From Scedosporium boydii (lineage: Eukaryota > Ascomycota > Sordariomycetes > Microascales > Microascaceae): DNA of 64,000 nt. The notes beneath the pieces were generated by a model. That model saw only the letters and a list, made by a program, of their open reading frames with translations, made no database searches and was not told the origin of the DNA. Position numbers and translations under genes: made by a program. Numbering within the stretch: the first letter of the stretch is position 1; every line of letters starts with the position of its first letter. The stretch covers positions 124,001-188,000 of the forward strand of contig NJFT01000023.1 of assembly GCA_002221725.1 (NCBI GenBank), in the 5' to 3' direction. Below, piece after piece: positions 56,085 to 64,000 of this stretch.

Positions 56085-57833
56085 ATGATGCGCCTTTTAA
56101 ACGCGAGCAATCTTCACTTTGAAGCATTTTTCGGAAATAATATCCCAAAATATGCAATACTCTCACACTGCTGGGAGCCTAATGACGAGGTCTCATACCA
56201 AGATATGTTCAAAGCAATCAGGCATGGAAACACATTCGATGCAACACAAATCCGGAATAGGCAAGGTTTCCACAAGATCTACAACTCCAGCCAACAGGCT
56301 TTAAGGGATGGCTATCAGTATATTTGGGTTGATACATGCTGCATCGATAAATCCAGCAGCGCGGAACTCCAAGAAGCCATTAACTCGATGTATCGATGGT
56401 ACGAAAATTCTGGAGTCTGCTACGCCTATCTTTCTGATGTCTCCGTGGTCGAGAATGCCGGTATCCAACTCGACGGAGGGCTGTCTATAACAGGATGGAT
56501 CAAATCGTTCGAGGCTTCGCGGTGGTTCAGCCGCGGGTGGACACTTCAAGAACTCCTAGCCCCTCAGGACTTGGTCTTCTTCGACCGGGATTGGAAGAGG
56601 TGTGGCTCTGCTAGCAGCTTGCGTGATGTAATCGAGAGCGTCACGGGCATAAAGCTCCAAGAAGTCCGAAGTGTTAGTGAGGGTCCAAAATTCCGGAATT
56701 TTCGAATAGCGAGACGTATGTCCTGGGCAGCAAGTCGACAGACCACCCGAATTGAAGATCAGGCTTATTCGCTCTTGGGTATCTTCGATATCAATATGCC
56801 GCTCCTTTATGGCGAAGGAGAACGGTCATTTCAGCGGCTGCAAGAGGAAATAATGAAGGGCGATGATGATGTCTCTCTACTGGTATGGAGCTCTACAGAC
56901 GCGGACACAGGGTTCGCGTCTAACGGCCTCGCAAGATCGCCAGCACATTTTCACAAATACCCCGACTTGGTACTTGGCAAAGAAACCACTATTACCCATT
57001 CGAAGTCCATTCCTAGGATGACGTCGCGGGGTCTGCATATAAGGCTAAATATAAGGAGAGATTTGAACGAAAAGATGGTCGCCTATGCTGTTTTAGCTGA
57101 TGGGAAAGACGGCCCATATAAACGGTCCGAAGTCTCCCTGATACTTCCTATCCTATTCCCCAAGTCGGCCTTCTCGAAGTCACATGCAGATAAGGAATGC
57201 ATTCGGTTCTCAGATCCCCTTTGGGTCCCATCCACGTTTGTTCGAAAGGCCAAGCCCGAGTCTATCTGCTTTATCAGACAGGTGCAGCGAGCAAATTTAA
57301 ACCGCGAAGGGGCTGGATTGAGTCTCTGCTCGACTGTATGGAGGGATTATGCCACAAGTTTCACATATCCCGTTCAGACACAGTGTGGACGTCGTCATTT
57401 CCCAGCTATTATGGGTGGATTCTCGGGTCGCTCGGGATGTTACACCTTTGTCTTGGAATTAACGTCTCGTGCCTCAGACAGGCAGAAATTCGTCATCCTA
57501 GTCGACTACCGGGTACGAGATAGACAGATAATACGGGAAAGTGGTTTACAGGTCACGGTTCTCAAACTGCAAAACAACGCCGGCCTAAAGTTAAATGTTG
57601 CGGCGAGTTTGGCAACTTTCAAGAATCATCGATATAGATTTACGTCATGCGACCTTCCCGATCGCGACGACAATGCGATCTCGATAGATAGAATAGTTTG
57701 CATCGGTTACTTCTCTGATTACTGGCTGCGTGATGGGGATAACGATGTCGACACACTGCCGCGCCGCCGACCAAGGTACTCTGAGACTAGAAGCTTATGC
57801 GCAGCGCAGCGCGTTCCAGTAGCTGACTGGTAG
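56085..57833 (+). CDS. HET-domain incompatibility-type protein
   Basis: Single-exon gene, 582 aa. The N-terminal HET domain is complete. It opens YAILSHCWEPNDEVSYQDM and reaches QALRDGYQYIWVDTCCID. Then come SAELQEAINSMYRWYENS and CYAYLSDV, followed by SRWFSRGWTLQELLAPQ and VFFDRDW. The IEDQAYSLLGIFDINMPLLYGEG block follows, as in HET-D/E-like proteins. HET domains trigger heterokaryon incompatibility cell death when activated by non-self partners. The C-terminal half (from about residue 270) lacks WD40 or ankyrin repeats and shows no known domain. ATG ATG at 56085 opens it; the second ATG is equally possible. Confidence 0.93.
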   Translation: MMRLLNASNLHFEAFFGNNIPKYAILSHCWEPNDEVSYQDMFKAIRHGNTFDATQIRNRQGFHKIYNSSQQALRDGYQYIWVDTCCIDKSSSAELQEAINSMYRWYENSGVCYAYLSDVSVVENAGIQLDGGLSITGWIKSFEASRWFSRGWTLQELLAPQDLVFFDRDWKRCGSASSLRDVIESVTGIKLQEVRSVSEGPKFRNFRIARRMSWAASRQTTRIEDQAYSLLGIFDINMPLLYGEGERSFQRLQEEIMKGDDDVSLLVWSSTDADTGFASNGLARSPAHFHKYPDLVLGKETTITHSKSIPRMTSRGLHIRLNIRRDLNEKMVAYAVLADGKDGPYKRSEVSLILPILFPKSAFSKSHADKECIRFSDPLWVPSTFVRKAKPESICFIRQVQRANLNREGAGLSLCSTVWRDYATSFTYPVQTQCGRRHFPAIMGGFSGRSGCYTFVLELTSRASDRQKFVILVDYRVRDRQIIRESGLQVTVLKLQNNAGLKLNVAASLATFKNHRYRFTSCDLPDRDDNAISIDRIVCIGYFSDYWLRDGDNDVDTLPRRRPRYSETRSLCAAQRVPVADW

Positions 57834-58719
57834 TTAATTAGCTAGTCAGAATAGGCCTGGTCAAAACGGGCCTGGTATACTTGATGTAAGTTGGAGTCCT
57901 ATATTCATGTCAGACTCTAGCGCAGAACTTCGGCGGTGAGAATATTAGCCCATCAGTAGTTCCGTGGTCGCTGATGGCCCTCTCAACGATTTCAGCTTGT
58001 CGCATCGTCCGTGTTCGTCCCCAAACGGTAGCTGCTCCTGGTCCGAAAACATTTCCCCAAACTCCCTCCTTTTCGACGTCCGAACCGCCCCAGATCAATC
58101 CCTTCGTCAAGGGGGAAGGATTAGTAAATTTTTTTTTTTTCGTTCCCAGGGACCAACAGCAATCTCCCCTTTTTCTTGGAAAAAGCCGGTGTGATGGAAA
58201 TTCGGAGCGAATCTCTATTATCTCAGATATCGAAGCATACCTCGCTGATTATGGTAAACCCACATGTTATAGATTCACCCACCCTGTCTGCTAATAAAGT
58301 ATAGACCAATTTGCTGAGAGAACGCACCGGACAGAGGTCAAAGTCAATCGGGGGGTGGACTGTGCAACCCGTGTTAGCTTTGAGGCGGGGTCAACTTTCT
58401 CAGGGCACTTCTCTCGATAGGGGAATCGATGTCTCCTCTATCGCGATAAGCTTTTGGGTCAGTGCTAGAGGGCGGAGTAGGCCAGCCGGGATTCGACGGC
58501 GGGGTACTTCATGCCAACTTAACCCCAAGACAGCCACCTCAAACACAACACTAGGGTCCAGGACATGGAGCGCAGATGAGAGGAACTATTGCAGCCACTC
58601 CAGGGCATCCAAGAAAACCTTCGTGTTGATGGGTCAGCCGACACGGCATCGACTCGAAGAGACCAGAAGAGAGCGAGGTGCCGTGGCTTATGAGTATCTT
58701 GTGTCCTACCTCTCGTTAG
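57834..58719. other. intergenic region upstream of the truncated NmrA-like gene
   Basis: Contains a T-rich run near 58125-58140 and frames without domains. I looked here for the missing N-terminal Rossmann exon of the following gene (a GGTGxxG-type motif) and did not find it. Confidence 0.45.
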
Positions 58720-59609
58720 GTTGACTTAGAGCTGGAGAAGAGCCTCGGCGCTCGTATACTGCCTGTTGACTACTCAGATGTCGGCTCATTAACATCTCTC
58801 CTGCAAGACAACGATGTCCACACGCTTATTTCCGCGCTCGGGGGACAAACCCCTCCAGATTGCGAGCACAGCCTCATTCAAGCGGCTGAGCGATCCAGCG
58901 CGACCAAACGGTATATCCCCAGCGTCTACGGCGTCAAGTACCGTCCGGAGACGTCCTGGTTCCCCATAGCCGCGGCGAAGCTTTCCATCTTCGAAGCCCT
59001 GGAGAAAACGAAACTCGAATGGACAGCGGTCTCCAACGGCTTCTTCCTTGACTATTGGGGAATGCCTAAGATCAAGTCCTACCTCAGTCCTATGACATTT
59101 GTTCTTGATGTCGCCGGTAAAAAGGCTGCAATCCCAGGGTCAGGGACGACGCCCATTACCTTCACGTATAGCGGCGACGTGGCTAAGTTTACAGCCAAGT
59201 TGCTCACTCTCGATAAATGGGAGACAGAGTCATTCATCATCGGAGACAGACTTACCTGGAACGACTTTGTAAAACTTGCCGAGGAAGTAACAGGTAATTT
59301 TGAATCATGCATATGCGCTATCCCACGTCATAAATAATGCTAATGTCGTCATCTTCAGGCGAGAAGTTCGAGGTGGTTTACGACTCGGTGGAGCTATTGA
59401 AATCCGGCAGGATCACGGAGTTGCCAAGCCACGTCCACGTCTATGAGTACTTCCCGAAGGAGGCACTGCAGGTAATGCTCTCGCAGTTTGGTCTCTTGTT
59501 TGACCAGGGCGTTCTAGACTTCCGACCAAAGCGATCTCTTAACGACATATTCCCCGATATCAAGCCCAAGTCAGCCAGGGAAGTACTCGAGATTGGGTGG
59601 AAGAAATGA
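58720..59609 (+). pseudogene. NmrA-like/isoflavone reductase-like gene lacking its N-terminus
   Basis: Exons 58720-59293 and 59359-59609 join in frame. The sequence starts at a splice-acceptor-like AG (58718-58719) with VDLELEKSLGARILPVDYS. It continues HTLISALGG and KRYIPSVYGVKYRPE, then EWTAVSNGFFLDYWGMP and ITFTYSGDVAKFTAKLL, as in NmrA-type atypical SDR proteins. The nucleotide-binding glycine motif that should begin the protein (GxxGxxG) is absent upstream in any frame I inspected. The first in-frame ATG is at 59062, which would remove most of the fold. Likely a 5'-truncated remnant, or an undetected distant first exon. Confidence 0.72.
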
Positions 59610-60486
59610 ATTCTTCCATAATTCCCTCATACCAGTGGTTTTAGGTGGGCGACTTGTATTATCACATTGGGTCGCCTCTTGTGCCTAACTCCCGTAAGGT
59701 AGAGGGCTTGACTTCAGTCAATTTCTCTCGAAGAAGTCAGGTTACAAGTCAAGTATACAGTTTAATATCAAGTCTTTCGTCTTCAGAAGTGTCATCAGTG
59801 TTCATCCTTGAAGTCTCTTGTGTTTCAGTTTCCGTCCCTTTTTTCAGTTCTGATTCCAGGTGACTGGAATCCATTCCATTTTCTTGCGTATCTTGTGCCG
59901 TATAAGTCGGCCATTCCCTTTCTAGCTCTCACTCATATCCCAGTGTGAGAGCCTTCTTTCTATGCCCCTATTTCCGTATCCGTTGATCATCGGATTCAAC
60001 GTCTACCAGTCCTACCAAGAAGTTTGCAGCGGCTTCTTGGAAGAGTTGGGTCCAGACCATTGGGCACCCATTTCCTTGAAGGTGGCCTAAGGCCGCTATC
60101 CCATACCTTTCTTCTTTTCGTTCGGATCTACCACGCATCGGGCCGCTTTCAGCACAATCCCCGAATTGCCTCAATTCGATCAGCAAAGGTCATATATATC
60201 ACTTTCGACAAAAGTTCCGTCCATTTTTTTTATCACTCAATTTTGGAGGGGTGCTGGCCTTGTGTTTCATGCCGAGAACCCGTCTCTAAGTCCACCCGGC
60301 CAGAATCATCATCGCGCCGAATTCCCGGCAATCCTTCCCCGATTTGTCTGGCATCAGCGCCTTGTCACGAGCTTCATACTCCAAAGTCCAGTCTACTCAC
60401 AGACGAAGGGCCGGACTCATTAGCCGAGCCAAGTTAGCTGACTATACCTAGAGCCAGTCCGGCTTGGACCAACTCGCCAGAATCGA
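59610..60486. other. intergenic region upstream of the STAND gene
   Basis: No gene supported. The 60020-60440 part has two overlapping forward frames without domains. Confidence 0.45.
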
Positions 60487-63400
60487 ATGGACGGAGTCAG
60501 TGCCGCTGCCAGCGTGATCGCTGTGATACAAATCTGTGGATCTGTCTTTAATTTCTGCCGAACATACTATACAGGGGTCAAGGATGCCCGAAAAGACATC
60601 ACGCGCTTGCGGAACGAGGTTACTCGCCTTGAGGGTGTCTTAACCAGCATTGCAGATCTTGCGGATGCCGATGACTCTGCCAAGCTATCTGTCCTGCAGG
60701 CCCTGGTCAAGCCCGGCGGCGCTCTCTCACAATGTCAAGACAATTTAGCAGGTTTACTTGAGAAGTTGCAGCGTGGTCATGATACGGAAGGTATGAAACG
60801 ATTAGGATGGCGCGCCTTGACATGGCCACTCAAAAGCAAGGACGTCGACAAGGTCATCGCAGAAATCGAGAAGCACAAGTCGCTATTTACCTTGGCACTT
60901 ACTGCTGACGCCGCGTGAGTTAGAAGTCCTTCGCGTCATATCATCTGATCAATAATTCCCGTTTCCTCTACTTACAACCATGCAACTGCTAGGACTTTGA
61001 ATATGATGCTGAGCAAGTCCTTAGATGGAGTGGCCGAGAAACTTAGCGCCACCCAACTTGATGTTCAGGCCACCAAGGAAGGCGTGATAGCGACTCTTAA
61101 GGTCGTCAATGCAATGCAAGAGGATGCAGACGAAGAGAAGAGGAAACAGATGATCCGAAATGTGACAACGTGGCTGACATATACTGACCCTACTACTAGC
61201 CACCAGGCTGCCAACAGAAAGCGGCAATCCGGTACAGGGCAGTGGTTAATCAACGGTGTCAAATTCAGAGAATGGAAAAGGAGTCGTGGGTCGTTCATGT
61301 GGCTTAAGGGTATCCGTGAGTTATCGGCCTCAAGTACGCAGTTTACTCCAATTCTGACCGCTTATAGCTGGGTGCGGAAAGACAATACTAGCGTGAGCAT
61401 CGTCTGAATTCTTCAGCAAATGTGACAGGCCGAACTTACTGCGGATAGATCTACTGTCATCGAGAACCTTAAAGGAGACTGCGAAAATAAGGATCTCAGG
61501 CGTGCCTTGGCCTATTTCTACTTTGAGTTCAACAACACGAACAAGCAGTCTCCTCATAAGTGTCTTTCGTCCCTGGTTTCTCAGTTATGTAGCGGAACTG
61601 AAGAGATCCCAACTCAGCTTGAAGATCTCTACGAGAGATGTGGGAAAGGCCGGAGCCCTCCATCAGTACACGATCTAATTTCAATCATTGATGCGTATAC
61701 GACGCTCGGGAGCATCAACGACACATACATCGTCCTTGACGCCTTGGATGAATGCCCCAAGACAGGTCCTGAGGATCAACGTGCCGAACTACTAGATGCA
61801 ATAAAGGCCATCCGGAGCATCTTCCATTCGAATTTACACCTCCTGGTTACCAGTCGGGAAGAAATCGATGTTAAGAAATCTATCACGCCACTTCTAACCG
61901 TTCCAGCCTTATCAATACAAGATTCCGGGGTTATGGCTGACATCAAAGAATACGTCAAAAGTCAGCTCGCGTCCGACCCGAAGTTAAATAGCTGGTCGGA
62001 GGATATCAAATCCGAAGCAGAGCGTGTCCTCGCCGAAGGGGCATGTGGCATGTAAGACTTCGATTTAATATCGACGCTGAAAAAATTAGGCTTAACAACT
62101 ATCATAGGTTCAGATGGGTGTTTTGCCAACTCGATGCATTGAAGAAATGCAAAAAAGGTCCTCGATTCTGCTGGCCCTGAAGCAACTCCCAAGAACTTTG
62201 GATGAAACTTATGAACGTATGCTGCTAGCTATTGACGAGATGTACAAGGCTGAAGCCAGACGAGCCCTTCTGTGGCTGGCTTTTTCGGAGCGGCCCTTGA
62301 GCGCTGAGGAGGTTGCTGAGGCTGCCTGCATCGATCCAGATGCTGACCCGGCATTCGATAAGAACGACCGCTTCCAGGACCCTCGGAACAATATCCTCGA
62401 GATCTTAGGCAGCCTAGTCAGTCTTGTGCCCGGGGACAAGATCAGGCTGGCTCACTTTTCCGTGAAGGAGTATCTTCTCTCGATTCCACTACGCGCCAGC
62501 AAATCGGCCGACTTTGGGGTTTCTGAAATGGATGCCCACCTTCTGTGTACTCAAAGTTGCCTTGCCTATATTCTCCAGGAAGGAGAGGGGCCGTTGAGCA
62601 TTTGCGAGTTACCATTCGTTGCATATGCCTGCATGTATTGGCCCCATCACGCGCAGCACCTTATGGAAGATGATGGAATTATGCCACTGGCCAATATCTT
62701 GTACCACTCACATGCCATCTATGAGAACTGGCAGAGTATGCTTGCGTCAAAGTCACCTCTTCCAGGCATTGAAACAGGCGGACTACAGCAGAAAAGCCTG
62801 TCCCCTTTGTGTCACGCATCAGCTATGGGATTTTCCTCAATCGTGGAGGGGCTGGTCAAACAACCAGAAGCCACTAGTGTTGCGGAAGACAAGGGCTCGA
62901 GATGGACAGCTCTGCAAGTTGCTTCAATGTGTGGGAGAAGGAGAACTGTCGAGACGATCTTGCGACATACAAAGCGAAGCCCCATCGTCAATGCTATCAG
63001 CCCTGAGGGAACCACTGCCCTCCACCTTGCATCATCGAGAGGATTCGCGGACGTGGTGTCGATGCTTTTGAGACATGGCGCGTCAACTGAAATTGAGGAT
63101 CCGAGAGGACGAGCGGCCATTGCACTGGCTGCGGCTTCAGGTCACCTGGGTATTGTCCAGCTACTATTGGAGAATGATGATGCTGCCTCCGACTTATCCC
63201 AGAAGCACAAAGGGGCTGCGTTGTTCTCCGCGATAGAAGCCGACTACATCTCGATTATTGAGATACTACTTAATTACGGAGCAAACACAAATATGACCAA
63301 TTCGGATAAGCTAAGTCCCCTCTCCTTGGCTGTCGTTAACGGACGAACTCAAGCCGCCCGCTCGCTTATAAAGCACGGCGCAGATCCGAACTATGCAGAT

Positions 63401-63979
63401 CCGCTGAAGAGCACTCCTCTGCATCGTGCTGTTCAGAAGGGACACGATGTAGTAGTGGAACTGCTCATTCAGCACGAGGCTGACCCCACACGCCGTGACT
63501 GTGATGGCAAGACCCCGTTCCACTATGCGTGCGCCAGAGGGAGCCCGTTCATGGTGAAGAAGTTTCTGCAAACAGACATCGACGTCTCGTTGTTGGATGC
63601 TTGGGGCAAAATGCCTATTCACTACGCAGCCTGGGGGTGGAGTGCTGAGGCGATGCAGATTCTTCTAGATAATGGAGCGGAATTAGAAGCCAGGACACCT
63701 CGAGGCGAAACGCCTCTTCAGTTGGCTGCTCAACGAGGAGGCCATAATGTAGTGGAATGTTTATTGAAGAATGGTGCCGACATCACGACTTGTAACAAGA
63801 ATGGGAGGACTTCTCTGCACTTTGCTGCCATACGTGGCAATCGACTAGTCTTGCAGGTTCTTCTAAGGCATGGCGCGGATCCGCGCGTAAGAGATAACCG
63901 CGGATTAACACCGATACAGGCCTATGACGAGTATGAGGCGGGTCTTCCAGGACACATTAGTATTAGAAGGATAGCGTAA
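60487..63979 (+). pseudogene. NACHT-ankyrin STAND (NLR-like) protein with homopolymer frameshift
   Basis: Exons 60487-60914, 60993-61315, 61368-61392, 61449-62051 and 62108-63979. The N-terminal domain (GVSAAASVIAVIQICGSVF, then KDARKDITRLRNEV) is the helical fungal STAND N-terminal type, related to HeLo-like or SesA-like death-inducing domains. Linker: VTTWLTYTDPTTSHQAA. The NACHT Walker A motif GIPGCGKTIL spans exons 2-4, with the P-loop on a 25-nt microexon. Walker B is YIVLDALDECP and sensor LLVTSREE. About ten ankyrin repeats follow (GTTALHLASSRGFADVV, STPLHRAVQKGHDVVVE and others) to the stop at 63979. The last exon is broken near 62151-62156. RWVFCQLDALKKC lies in one frame, while SSILLALKQLPRTLDETYERM continues one base out of phase, next to an A6 run. 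One more A restores phase. It may be a sequencing error or a true lesion. Confidence 0.83.
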
Positions 63980-64000
63980 GGAAATCACCTGCCAATCTGG

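Noticed and set aside
61387..61442. Alternative 36-40 nt intron after the P-loop exon of the STAND gene
   Set aside because: Too short, needs a non-canonical donor or breaks the frame; the 56-nt intron ending at 61448 restores STVIENL in frame with a good branch signal.
1..64000. CRISPR arrays, bacterial operons, prophage or plasmid origin
   Set aside because: No direct-repeat/spacer pattern; spliceosomal introns and fungal gene families throughout show eukaryotic nuclear DNA.

Overview
The window is nuclear DNA of a filamentous ascomycete, most likely a Pezizomycotina fungus of the Eurotiales type (Aspergillus/Penicillium-like; inference). Genes carry short GT-AG introns (about 50-140 nt) with CTAAC/CTGAC-like branch points. 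The families are fungal: Zn2Cys6 regulators, HET, Clr5, Egh16-like, RTA1 and a NACHT-ankyrin STAND protein. There are no operons, ribosome-binding sites or prokaryotic replicon features. Gene density is moderate, with several long non-coding gaps, homopolymer runs and decayed genes, as in an accessory or subtelomere-like region.

Layout. 0-2 kb: Zn2Cys6 regulator. 5.4-6.1 kb: secreted SH3b-CHAP cell-wall amidase of bacterial type. 7.6-8.5 kb: a TNT1-94-like beta-barrel gene (reverse) with a frameshift and a 31-bp minisatellite upstream. 9.8-10.5 kb: YdeI/OmpD-associated protein. 12.5-15.4 kb: Clr5-domain protein. 15.8-19 kb: two divergent Egh16/GAS-like secreted paralogues. 20.3-21.6 kb: HNH nuclease-domain protein; a HET relic follows. 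22.7-26.4 kb: large SLIP-GC-like GTPase. 27.2-33.4 kb: a divergent pair of unassigned large proteins (584 and 1197 aa). 34-35.6 kb: epoxide hydrolase. 36.6-37.9 kb: M20 amidohydrolase with an internal out-of-frame segment. 38-44.2 kb: a decayed tandem duplication of a short-chain dehydrogenase with an in-frame TAG, the second copy split by a 585-aa conserved fungal gene. 44.7-51.4 kb: Upc2-like regulator, RTA1 membrane protein, sterol glucosyltransferase. 52-52.8 kb: secreted DUF4360-like protein. 53.8-54.9 kb: Cys-rich protein. 56-57.8 kb: HET protein. 58.7-59.6 kb: N-terminally truncated NmrA-like protein. 60.5-64 kb: NACHT-ankyrin STAND protein with a 25-nt P-loop microexon and a homopolymer frameshift.

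Themes. (1) Non-self-recognition-type genes (HET, HET relic, STAND, Clr5, GTPase) are concentrated here. (2) Secreted interaction proteins (CHAP amidase, the Egh16 pair, DUF4360). (3) A possible sterol/lipid group at 44.7-51.4 kb. (4) The divergent 27.2-33.4 kb pair is the best candidate for an undescribed system. Several genes are broken by single-base events; some may be sequencing errors in homopolymers, others look like real decay. All intron boundaries were read by eye from GT-AG signals and frame continuity; no searches were run.
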